Source: G963665085 sp963665085
GTDB taxonomy: Bacteria; Bacteroidota; Bacteroidia; Bacteroidales; JAAAOM01
Reading direction: 5' to 3'
Length of the DNA: 64,000 nt
NCBI GenBank assembly: GCA_963665085.2
Contig: CAXXXS010000001.1
Span: 4,960,001-5,024,000, forward strand
Of this stretch, positions 43,116 through 50,741 are shown piece by piece. A model generated the notes under the pieces. That model saw only the letters and a program-made list of their open reading frames with translations, was not told the origin of the DNA and did not search any database. A program made the position numbers and the translations under genes. How positions within the stretch are numbered: the first letter of the stretch is position 1; each line of letters begins with the position of its first letter.

Positions 43116-45056
43116 ATGAAAAGAAAACTAATATTTTGCTACTTGCTAATAATCACAACAATCACATTTGCACAAGAAAAATCACTAAGTAGTCCTGACG
43201 GCAAACTAGCCTTAACTGTTAAACTTATAGATGGAAAAATTTCTTACGCTGTACTGTATGATAACAATGTGATGCTTGAAGATTCACCTCTTGGGTTAAT
43301 AACCAATGTAGGAGATTTTTGCACAGATTTGTCAATTCTATCAACAGAAAATAATACAATAGAAAAAAAGTACAAACAAGATAGAATTAAACAATCTACC
43401 ATAAATTATGAAGCCAATGAGTTAACCATAACACTCAACAATAAAGAGAAACAGCAAATAGAAGTTGTTTTCAGGATTAGCAACAATGATATTGGTTTTA
43501 GATATAATCTGCCTCAATTTGGAGAAACAGCTTCCTGTGTTATAGAAAAAGAGATTTCCGGATTCAATCTGCCTAATGAAACAACCACATTTTTATCTCC
43601 TCAGGCTACACCTGGAATGGGATGGAAACGAACAAAACCCAGTTATGAAGAAGAATATGTTCCTGACGAACCTCTTTCCACTCCGTCAAAATACGGACAA
43701 GGATATACCTTTCCTTCGCTTTTTCATGTTGGAGATAAGGGTTGGGTGCTGGTTTCTGAAACTGGTGTAAGTAGTAAATATTGTGCCTCTCACTTAAGTG
43801 ATGGTACAAAAGAAGGGATTTATTCTATTGTGTTTCCTCAAGAAGGGGAAAATAATGGATTTGGAAGTACTACACCTGTAATATCACTGCCTGGTTCAAC
43901 GTCTTGGCGCACGATTACTATTGCTAATAATCTTAAGCCAATTGTAGAAACTACTATTCCTTTTGATTTGGTAGATCCTTTATATGAACCATCTCAAGAA
44001 TATAAGTACGGTCGTTCAACCTGGAGCTGGATTATGTGGCAGGACAATAGCATGAATTACGATGACCAGATTACTTATATTGATTTGGCAGCAGAAATGG
44101 GATACGAGTATATTTTGATGGATGCACTTTGGGATACTCAAGTTGGTTATGATAAAATGCCGGAATTAATTAAATATGCTCAATCAAAAGGGGTTGATGT
44201 ATTTTTATGGTACAATTCAAACGGCTATTGGAATAATGCGCCTCAAGGTCCAAAACACAAAATGGATAACTCCATTAGTCGTAAAGAAGAAATGAAGTGG
44301 TTACAGAGTTTAGGTGTGAAAGGTCTAAAGGTTGACTTCTTTGGAGGAGATAAACAAGAAACGATGAAGCTATATGAAGATATTCTGTCGGATGCTAACG
44401 AGTATGGATTAATGATAATTTTTCATGGTTGTACATTACCTCGTGGTTGGGAACGCATGTATCCAAACTACATTGGTAGTGAAGCTGTTTTAGCTTCTGA
44501 AAATTTAATCTTTAATCAGCATTTTGATGATATGGAAGCCTTTAATGCCTGTTTACACCCATTTATTAGAAATACTGTTGGAAGTATGGAATTTGGGCCT
44601 GTTTTATTAAATAAACGTCATAACAGAACAAATGATGGAGGAACAACAAGAAAAACATCTGATATCTTTCAACTAGCTACGGCAGTTTTGTATCAAACCC
44701 CTGTACAAATGTTTGGCCTTGCTCCAAACAACCTAACAGATGTTCCTGCGTTTGAGATTGACTTTATGAAGGAAGTACCAACTACATGGGATGAAACTGT
44801 TTTCATTGATGGTTATCCTGGTAAATACTGTGTTTTAGCACGTCGTCATAAAGACCAATGGTATGTTGTTGGTGTTAATGCACAAAAAGAAGCGATTAAG
44901 TTAAATGTTATTCTTCCTATGTTGGTTGGTAAAGATGTGAAACTATACTCTGACAATAAGAAATCGGAACCACAATTTTCTGAAACAAAAATTAAAAATA
45001 GTGGTTCGGTGAATTTAACAATTCAACCTAACGGTGGTGTAATTGTGACCGAATGA
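43116..45056 (+). CDS. Glycoside hydrolase family 97 (alpha-glycosidase)
   Basis: 646 aa from ATG 43116 (MKRKLIFCYLLIITTITFA, a signal peptide); an upstream in-frame start is unlikely. N-terminal beta-sandwich (about 25-275), then a (beta/alpha)8 catalytic barrel (STWSWIMWQDNSMNYDDQ, GYEYILMDALWD, GLKVDFFGGDKQE), and a C-terminal sheet. GH97 of Bacteroidota cleaves alpha-linked glucosides or galactosides in the periplasm. The Asp of KVDFF is a candidate nucleophile of the retaining subgroup; this is inference. It is a lone gene with no sus partners, flanked by the 134/140-bp repeats. Confidence 0.9.
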   Translation: MKRKLIFCYLLIITTITFAQEKSLSSPDGKLALTVKLIDGKISYAVLYDNNVMLEDSPLGLITNVGDFCTDLSILSTENNTIEKKYKQDRIKQSTINYEANELTITLNNKEKQQIEVVFRISNNDIGFRYNLPQFGETASCVIEKEISGFNLPNETTTFLSPQATPGMGWKRTKPSYEEEYVPDEPLSTPSKYGQGYTFPSLFHVGDKGWVLVSETGVSSKYCASHLSDGTKEGIYSIVFPQEGENNGFGSTTPVISLPGSTSWRTITIANNLKPIVETTIPFDLVDPLYEPSQEYKYGRSTWSWIMWQDNSMNYDDQITYIDLAAEMGYEYILMDALWDTQVGYDKMPELIKYAQSKGVDVFLWYNSNGYWNNAPQGPKHKMDNSISRKEEMKWLQSLGVKGLKVDFFGGDKQETMKLYEDILSDANEYGLMIIFHGCTLPRGWERMYPNYIGSEAVLASENLIFNQHFDDMEAFNACLHPFIRNTVGSMEFGPVLLNKRHNRTNDGGTTRKTSDIFQLATAVLYQTPVQMFGLAPNNLTDVPAFEIDFMKEVPTTWDETVFIDGYPGKYCVLARRHKDQWYVVGVNAQKEAIKLNVILPMLVGKDVKLYSDNKKSEPQFSETKIKNSGSVNLTIQPNGGVIVTE

Positions 45057-45225
45057 ATGAATTGGTTTGTAAATATTACCAATAAGATACAGTTTGAGAT
45101 ATTCCGCTTTAGGAGTATCTCATTCAGAAAGCTCACAATACGTAAAAAAACAAGGGTTCATAGTTTCTTTCTTCCAAATGATATATTGGGTGAAATGTAT
45201 GGGAAATTAGATGTATGGTAAATAT

Positions 45226-45315
45226 ATTTACTTGATATCAATGGTGAAGTAAATCTACAAAATAATGAATATCAGTTAAATAGGACTATTGATTTACATT
45301 ATTTACATAGTTTAC
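45226..45315. repeat. Iteron-like array, third copy
   Basis: ATTTAC at 45226, GTAAAT at 45249, then ATTTAC at 45292 and 45301 and GTTTAC at 45310, the last three 9 bases apart. Same layout as 32881-32964. Confidence 0.6.
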
Positions 45316-45354
45316 ATGAAATTTTATGTGTTAGCTTTCTTTCTCTTGTAACCA

Positions 45355-45494
45355 GAATTTCTATCTTTATTGTGCTAATTACCAAAAAAGGTATAATACT
45401 ATGAATTGTGCCTAAAAAATTACATATAACACTTAAAATAAGCCTCTTTCAGAGGCTTTTCGTGTTTATAGACCCTTCGTTTTCTTTGATTTAT
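45355..45494 (+). repeat. Direct repeat flanking the GH97 gene, right copy
   Basis: 140 bases matching 42865-42998 with small indels; both contain a hairpin and the same downstream words CGTGTTTATA and TTCGTTTTCTTTGATTTA. Confidence 0.75.
45440..45458 (+). terminator. Hairpin downstream of GH97
   Basis: Stem AGCCTCT/AGAGGCT with a 3-base loop followed by TTT; the counterpart of the hairpin at 42945-42964. Confidence 0.5.
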
Positions 45495-45603
45495 TATTTC
45501 TTATTTTGGTTTATTAGTAATGAAACTACAGTATTCCTATTGAATTTAAAAAAAACACTTCATTTTTTTAAAATTCATCAATTTCTGATAAAATCTTAAT
45601 GTG

Positions 45604-45837
45604 ATGATAGTCCCAAGAACATATTTAAAACAAGAATTAGTAAAGAAGCTTTATCCAAACAGCATTTCAATTAAGTCTGCAATGCAGCAACTTCGGAATG
45701 AAATTGATATATGTCCTACCTTAAAACAAGAAATTTCAGATGCCGGGAGCACAAAATGCCATTATTACAACAAACAGCAGCTTCTATTAATCCTGGAACA
45801 TTTTAGTATAACCATTGAAGAGTTGGAGCAACTATGA
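45604..45837 (+). CDS. Small DUF4248-like protein
   Basis: 77 aa from ATG 45604 (GTG just before it is possible). Helical throughout. The pattern KSAMQQLRNEIDICPTLKQE, then HYYNKQQLLLILEHF, resembles DUF4248 proteins common on Bacteroidota mobile DNA. No catalytic residues are evident. Its stop overlaps the start of the J-domain-like gene (ATGA), so they are coupled. Confidence 0.6.
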   Translation: MIVPRTYLKQELVKKLYPNSISIKSAMQQLRNEIDICPTLKQEISDAGSTKCHYYNKQQLLLILEHFSITIEELEQL

Positions 45838-46181
45838 TTTATTTTAAAGGAATAGCCGATGTACCTCAAGCCAAAATGCGTTACAGAGAACTGGCAAAGC
45901 AACTGCATCCGGATGCTGGAGGAACAGCCAGTGAATTTAAAAAGATGCAGGAAGAATATAATGCCACACTCATGCATCTACAAAAGCAGAAAAACACTAC
46001 TTATAGTCAAACTCAAACATCGTTAGAAGATGAATTTTTAAAAGATTTGGGGAGATTGGCAAGATTACTAATAAAAAAGCAATTGCCACAATCATACTTG
46101 AAACAAAAAATCAGAATGACCGATTCATCCTTGAAAAAAGGTATTCTGGAAGGAGTTGTAAATTTGCTAAATGGGTTGTAA
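45834..46181 (+). CDS. J-domain-like protein
   Basis: 115 aa. Residues 1-50 look like a J-domain with the essential HPD: KMRYRELAKQLHPDAGGTAS, preceded by a short helix and followed by FKKMQEEYNATLMHL. J-domains recruit and stimulate DnaK. The rest is basic and helical, with no zinc ribbon, so it is a minimal J-protein, possibly for remodelling a replication complex. Four-base overlap with the upstream gene. Confidence 0.75.
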   Translation: MIYFKGIADVPQAKMRYRELAKQLHPDAGGTASEFKKMQEEYNATLMHLQKQKNTTYSQTQTSLEDEFLKDLGRLARLLIKKQLPQSYLKQKIRMTDSSLKKGILEGVVNLLNGL

Positions 46182-46258
46182 GACTTTTGATAATGAAATT
46201 GAAATAAAGTATTTTTGTTTAATTCTAAACAATTATATAATTCAGGATTCAAAGTATT

Positions 46259-47173
46259 GTGCATAAGAACTTATCAAAGGCAATCGAAGATTATAAAAAG
46301 CAGGCAGATATGACCAAAGCTCTTGAAGGTCGTTGGATAGGTATGTTTCTTGAATTAGTTGATTATAAAAATAAGAACGGTCACGCTGATGTTCCTGCTA
46401 AATATCTTCTAAATAAAAGTTTGGGTTATTGGGTTCGTCGTCAAAGATTAGTATATCACGAGGGTACAATGGATTTGAAAAGGGAAAATCTTTTGTACAT
46501 GATAGGCTTTAACTTTCGTTTAATGGCGTTTCATGATTGGGATAACATGTACACCAAGTTGCTTAAGTTTCAAAAGCAGTTTGGACATACAAATGTTACC
46601 GAAAGTAATAGCGACAGTCAGCTGCAAAACTGGCTTGTATATCAACGAAAACTATATTGGAAAGGTAAATTGCATCGTTCAAAAATTAAGAAGCTAAAAT
46701 TGGCTGGAGTTGAAATGAAAAATAAAACTCTAAATCGATGGGAAGAAATGTTTGATGAATTAGTACTGTTTAAAAAAGAACACGGTCATTTATTAGTATG
46801 TAGTTCCTATGGTGCAAAAAATGAACTTGTAAACTTTGTGAAAGTTCTTAGACGGACTAAAGATACAATGTCCACAGAAAGGAAAGAAAAACTTAATGAT
46901 TTAGGTTTTAATTGGAATCCACAGCAATCTGTTACTGCTTTATTGAACAAAGAAAGAGCTAACGAACAATGGTTAATTCGTTACGAAGAGTTGAAAGAAT
47001 ATAAACAACAATTTGGTACCTGCTATATTGTCACTACAAGCAAAAATCACAAATCATTATCAAATTGGGTATCTATCCAACGTACTCATATCTCCAAATT
47101 GTCAAAAGAAAGAATTTCACTTCTTAATGAGATTGATTTTTTCAAGGATAATCAGCAAGAAATTAAACGTTGA
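46259..47173 (+). CDS. Protein of four helicase-associated (HA) domains
   Basis: 304 aa, starting at GTG 46259; a Met at codon 18 is a possible alternative. It is a tandem of HA-type units, each W-x-x-M/Y...L..(Y/F)K...GH..V....L..WV..QR: about 26-88 (WIGMFLELVDYKNKNGHADV), 94-150 (WDNMYTKLLKFQKQFGHTNV), 158-220 (WEEMFDELVLFKKEHGHLLV) and 237-295 (WLIRYEELKEYKQQFGTCYI). HA domains are found after helicases and are likely nucleic-acid binding. No ATPase domain is attached. Unknown role. Confidence 0.8.
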   Translation: MHKNLSKAIEDYKKQADMTKALEGRWIGMFLELVDYKNKNGHADVPAKYLLNKSLGYWVRRQRLVYHEGTMDLKRENLLYMIGFNFRLMAFHDWDNMYTKLLKFQKQFGHTNVTESNSDSQLQNWLVYQRKLYWKGKLHRSKIKKLKLAGVEMKNKTLNRWEEMFDELVLFKKEHGHLLVCSSYGAKNELVNFVKVLRRTKDTMSTERKEKLNDLGFNWNPQQSVTALLNKERANEQWLIRYEELKEYKQQFGTCYIVTTSKNHKSLSNWVSIQRTHISKLSKERISLLNEIDFFKDNQQEIKR

Positions 47174-47193
47174 AATTTTCTATATTGTTTGTT

Positions 47194-47213
47194 GGTTACA
47201 CCAGTATGTAACC
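47194..47213. promoter_or_regulatory. GGTTACA-TGTAACC inverted repeat
   Basis: Perfect 7-bp arms with a 6-base spacer, upstream of the ECF sigma gene. It uses the same TGTAACC word as the ends of the element (3362-3368, 48997-49003); could be an integrase-arm or regulatory site. Confidence 0.35.
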
Positions 47214-47302
47214 ACGTTGTGCACAAAGCTGAGAAAAAAAATATCATCCAAATGTGACAATTCCTGAAATTTTGCTACTAATACAATAAAGAATAGCTTG
47301 AA

Positions 47303-47806
47303 ATGGAATTAAATAAACAAAACTTCATTCAAATAATAAACGAAAATAGAGGAACCATCCGAAGCCTCTGTAAAATATATTATAAAAGTCAAGAGGACCA
47401 AAAAGATGCTTTTCAAGATATTATACTACAACTTTGGAAATCGTTTGATACATTTCGTGGCGAATCAGATATTAGCACATGGATATATCGGGTAAGCCTT
47501 AATACTATTCTAACTAAAATTAAAAGAGCGAAAAAATCAATAAGTGTTGAATCAATAGACTTACATAACTTTTATATATCAAATGCAAAAGCAGATGATT
47601 ATAGTGAGTTGCTTTCTATTATTATTCAATCATTAAAGGATATTGACAAAGCAATTTTAGTACTACATCTGGATGGCTATGGAAACAAAGAAATCGCTAA
47701 TATTTTAAACATCTCTACAACAAATGTAAGTACTCGATTCAATCGCATAAGATCTCAATTAAAACTGAAATATAATAAAGAGTATCATGCTTATAGACAA
47801 TCTTAA
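47303..47806 (+). CDS. ECF RNA polymerase sigma factor
   Basis: 167 aa. Region 2 (about 10-80; EDQKDAFQDIILQLWKSFDT, ISTWIYRVSLNTILTKIKRA) binds the -10 element and core polymerase; region 4 (about 105-160; LHLDGYGNKEIANILNISTT, NVSTRFNRIRSQLK) binds the -35. The gene's end overlaps the start of the next frame by 20 bases, the usual layout for an ECF sigma with an anti-sigma-like partner. It lies near the right end of the element; targets unknown. Confidence 0.9.
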   Translation: MELNKQNFIQIINENRGTIRSLCKIYYKSQEDQKDAFQDIILQLWKSFDTFRGESDISTWIYRVSLNTILTKIKRAKKSISVESIDLHNFYISNAKADDYSELLSIIIQSLKDIDKAILVLHLDGYGNKEIANILNISTTNVSTRFNRIRSQLKLKYNKEYHAYRQS

Positions 47807-47975
47807 ACAAGCTTGGAAACAGCAAAAGATATTGAATTCTATTGAGTATATAGATTCAAATGAGATTCTATCAATTATTGAAGAAACTCAAAATGTGAAA
47901 AATTTCACACTGAAAAGGTTTTGTTATGGACTAGTTGTATTTATATTATTAACATTTTTTTGTCAAGGGGGATGA
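47787..47975 (+). pseudogene. Truncated partner of the ECF sigma factor
   Basis: 62 codons: MLIDNLKQAWKQQKILNSIE, then a transmembrane helix at about 48-60. In related loci this frame, overlapping the sigma gene, is usually much longer and includes a membrane anchor and a periplasmic part. Here it ends just after the helix, where lgt begins (4-base overlap). I infer truncation at a junction with lgt; a short functional anti-sigma remains possible. Confidence 0.5.
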
Positions 47976-48853
47976 TACTAAATTACATACATTGGTCACC
48001 AAACCCAGAAATTATAAACATTTTGGGAATTTCAATTCGCTATTATGGACTTCTATTTGTAACAGGACTTCTTATATGCTTGTACATCTTAGGCTGGATT
48101 TATAAAAAAGAAAATATTCCATCTGAAAATCTTGAAAAATTATCAATTTATGGAATGATAGGAATTATAGTTGGAGCACGATTAGGACATTGTTTGTTTT
48201 ATGAGCCATCTTATTATTTTTCTCATCCTGTTGAAATGTTTTTACCAATAAAATTTTTAAAGGAAGGCGGAATTAAATTTACAGGATATCAAGGATTAGC
48301 AAGTCATGGTGGCGCGTTAGGTTTATTGATTGCTTTATATTTCTACTCTCGAAAGACAAAACATTCAATTATTGATACAATAGATTTGATTGCTGTAGTT
48401 GCCGCTTTAGGAGGAGGTTTTATAAGACTTGCCAATTTTATGAATTCTGAAATTATAGGAATGCCAACTAAGCAACCTTGGGGAATAATATTTGAACGAG
48501 TAGACAATTTACCACGACACCCTGCACAGCTTTACGAGGCAATTTCCTATTTTGTAATATTTGCAGTTTTGATTTTACTATACAAGACACGGAGAGAAAA
48601 GTTTAAAAATGGTTTTTTCTTTGGTTTAGTTCTTCTATTAATATTTACAGCACGTTTTCTAATTGAATTTTTAAAAGAAGACCAAGTCGGATTTGAAAAA
48701 GGAATGTTTTTTAACATGGGACAGATTTTAAGTCTTCCGTATATTATTGTTGGAATAGGATTTATGATACATGGAATAAAGAAAACAAGGAAGCTCAGCG
48801 CACAACAGCAGCTGATAGCCAATACCGCAGCTCATTTGGAAAGTGAAGCTTAA
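47972..48853 (+). CDS. lgt: Prolipoprotein diacylglyceryl transferase Lgt
   Basis: 293 aa from ATG 47972. Seven-helix membrane enzyme with GIIVGARLGHCLFYEPSYYF, the catalytic-region SHGGALGLLIALY, the ANFMNSEIIGMPT Lgt signature (the usual Gly before Asn-Phe is Ala), and HPAQLYEAISYF. It transfers the diacylglyceryl group from phosphatidylglycerol to the Cys of pre-lipoproteins. Housekeeping lgt is normally chromosomal; this one is the last gene in the element, so it is probably an extra copy. The C-terminal tail after about 270 is polar and unusual (LSAQQQLIANTAAHLE). Confidence 0.92.
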   Translation: MILNYIHWSPNPEIINILGISIRYYGLLFVTGLLICLYILGWIYKKENIPSENLEKLSIYGMIGIIVGARLGHCLFYEPSYYFSHPVEMFLPIKFLKEGGIKFTGYQGLASHGGALGLLIALYFYSRKTKHSIIDTIDLIAVVAALGGGFIRLANFMNSEIIGMPTKQPWGIIFERVDNLPRHPAQLYEAISYFVIFAVLILLYKTRREKFKNGFFFGLVLLLIFTARFLIEFLKEDQVGFEKGMFFNMGQILSLPYIIVGIGFMIHGIKKTRKLSAQQQLIANTAAHLESEA

Positions 48854-48985
48854 TTTTGAAAGTTGGTGATGTTAATAAGCGAAGTTGTATTTAGAAAAAA
48901 GCGGCAAAGGCCATAGTTGTATCGTTAAAAATAACTATCATTAATCAAAATTAACCGTCAATGTAAAATAATTACTATAATATAG

Positions 48986-49003
48986 TGTAACATTTATGTA
49001 ACC
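48986..49003 (+). promoter_or_regulatory. Candidate integrase arm-type sites, right end
   Basis: TGTAACA (48986-48992) and TGTAACC (48997-49003), 11 bases apart, 55 bases inside the right end. The same two words occur at the left end (3319-3325, 3362-3368). Confidence 0.4.
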
Positions 49004-49055
49004 ACAAGATATTTTACTCGATATAAATATAGATTCAATGCATTGATATATAATA

Positions 49056-50741
49056 TCATATGCTTATATTGCAGGTAATGACGAGCGGCACCCAATCTGC
49101 ACCACCGGTATTTTGGAATGCTGAAAAACGAAAACCATAATTAGCACCCAGCCATTTTGTAAAATTGATATCTTGCTGGACATATGCTGCATGTTCCAAC
49201 GCATTTACGCGAAAAAGACTTTGTGAAGAATTACCATTTTCTCCCGGAACATACTGATGATAGGTTGACTCCACTCCAACCTTAACCGTGTTGTTGGTTG
49301 AAATGTACCAACTCAGATTTAATTTTCCTGTAACATCTTCAACACCGGTTAACCACTGGTAATTCTTTTTAGAATCGATAAATTCAAGGTTATTATAATA
49401 TTTACTGTAAACTCCTGAAAAGGTTAAAAACAATTTACTGCTTAACGTATTCGTCCAACGGGCAGTTAACGTGCTGTTTCCCCAGGTACTCGAATAATCA
49501 TTGTCGGTTTTTATTTCGTCTTTCCCATTATAAAAAGAGAGATAAAAACGATTTTTCTCTCCAACATTCCAATTAATTTTTGAATTAATATCATAGAACT
49601 GTGGTACATAAGTCACCTCATTGGATGGATTCTGAAATATATCGCGAATACTTCGGCGTATCGCAAATAAAAAGGATGCTTTATCTTTTTGTATCGGACC
49701 TTCGACAGAAAAATGTGATGTAAGAGTTCCAATTCCCCCCTTCAGACTTAACTTTTGTTTATTCCCATCATTCATCTGGCAATTAACTACTGATGATATT
49801 TTTCCGCCAAACTGAGCAGGAATCTCACCTTTATAAAACTCTACATTTTTTATTGCATCGGGATTAAATACAGAAACCAATCCAAACAGATGAGAATGAT
49901 TGTATACATTTGCCTCATCGATTAAAACAAGATTCTGATCCGTATTTCCTCCTTGTACAAAAATACCAGACGAGCCTTCACCTAAAGAAACTACACCATT
50001 CTTTAACTGAATGGCTTTTATCACATCATTTTCTCCAAATGTAATGGGTAACGACTCTAATTCTTTTGAGGTAATAATATCTGCCGAAAAAATATTTGTT
50101 GATAAAGGATCTTTTTTACTTCCCTGAATAACAACCTCATCAAACTGGGAAATTCCAAATTTTAATCTAACATCAAAACGGATATTGCTGTTTAACGTTA
50201 AATCTTCTACTAATTTCTCATATCCTACATATGAAAATGAAAGAACAGGATTTGTGTTTTCGAGTGTAAGAGAATAAAATCCATAGGTATTAGATACAGC
50301 CCCTTTGTGACTTGTAACATCATAAATTGTTGCACCAATTAATGCCTCTCCCGAGGAATTATCATACACATAACCACTGATAGTATTCGTTTTCTTCTGG
50401 GGAATACTTTTACTCTCTGTTTCGTCTACATAAATTGTTATAATGCCTGCAATTACTTTATATCGTAATGTAGTTTCTTTAAAAATGTCATCCAGAACAG
50501 CAGACAGACTTATCTTATTGTATATACCAGCTACCCGCTTATTCAATTCTTTCTGGTTATTATAAGCAAAAGGAATTGCCTCCTGTTGACTAATTATATC
50601 CAGGGCTTCTTTTATTGTGTGATAATTAAACTCTACAGTAATCTTTTTGTCTAGGTTATTTTCCTGTGCAGCTCCTTTTTGCGAAAGAATCATCAATAAA
50701 AACAGGATTAGAAAGACAGGGATAGGATTAATATATTTCAT
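49056..50741 (-). CDS. TonB-dependent receptor, N-terminal half (cut by the integrative element)
   Basis: 561 aa from ATG 50741; an upstream Met at 50762 overlaps fecR more. Signal peptide (about 1-25), STN domain (about 33-105; DKKITVEFNYHTIKEALDII), carboxypeptidase-regulatory-like domain (about 119-185; ISGYVYDNSSGEALIGATIY), plug (about 195-320; SSGIFVQGGNTDQNLVLIDE) and the first barrel strands. It ends at FQNTGGADW followed by 11 foreign residues and a stop inside the element. The rest of the barrel is at 2299-3237. STN plus upstream FecR and sigma shows that the receptor also signalled to the sigma factor. Confidence 0.9.
   Translation of the reverse strand: MKYINPIPVFLILFLLMILSQKGAAQENNLDKKITVEFNYHTIKEALDIISQQEAIPFAYNNQKELNKRVAGIYNKISLSAVLDDIFKETTLRYKVIAGIITIYVDETESKSIPQKKTNTISGYVYDNSSGEALIGATIYDVTSHKGAVSNTYGFYSLTLENTNPVLSFSYVGYEKLVEDLTLNSNIRFDVRLKFGISQFDEVVIQGSKKDPLSTNIFSADIITSKELESLPITFGENDVIKAIQLKNGVVSLGEGSSGIFVQGGNTDQNLVLIDEANVYNHSHLFGLVSVFNPDAIKNVEFYKGEIPAQFGGKISSVVNCQMNDGNKQKLSLKGGIGTLTSHFSVEGPIQKDKASFLFAIRRSIRDIFQNPSNEVTYVPQFYDINSKINWNVGEKNRFYLSFYNGKDEIKTDNDYSSTWGNSTLTARWTNTLSSKLFLTFSGVYSKYYNNLEFIDSKKNYQWLTGVEDVTGKLNLSWYISTNNTVKVGVESTYHQYVPGENGNSSQSLFRVNALEHAAYVQQDINFTKWLGANYGFRFSAFQNTGGADWVPLVITCNISI
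49058..49067 (+). other. Candidate right attachment core (attR)
   Basis: ATATGCTTAT, identical to 3245-3254. The split receptor frame ends at 49056, right beside it. Confidence 0.45.

Larger units (their letters stand above)
45057..45603. other. Intergenic region with repeats
   Basis: 547 bases without a gene. It contains the third iteron-like array (45226-45315), the right copy of the GH97-flanking repeat (45355-45494) and its hairpin. A 63-codon frame at 45408-45599 runs through the repeat and has no support. Confidence 0.5.
3245..49067. mobile_element. Integrative element of about 45.8 kb inserted in a TonB receptor gene
   Basis: Support: (1) a receptor gene is split, its N-terminal part ending at 49056 and its C-terminal part starting near 3237; (2) two integrases sit just inside the left end; (3) the 10-bp word ATATGCTTAT is a direct repeat at 3245-3254 and 49058-49067; (4) TGTAACA/TGTAACC motifs cluster just inside both ends. 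The interior has an excisionase-like gene, primase-helicase, HU, and modular cargo for nitrogen-oxide metabolism, restriction and glycosidase. No relaxase, coupling protein or type IV secretion gene is visible, so self-transfer is unlikely; it could be a mobilisable element or satellite. The exact crossover is uncertain because joining the halves at the 10-bp repeat does not restore the reading frame. Confidence 0.8.

Noticed and set aside
45408..45599. Plus-strand 63-codon frame after GH97
   Set aside because: It runs through the repeat and hairpin region and has low-complexity Phe/Leu/Ser composition; not a gene.
3245..49067. Conjugative element or prophage
   Set aside because: No relaxase, coupling protein, Tra/VirB genes, capsid, terminase or tail genes were seen, so I call it only an integrative element.
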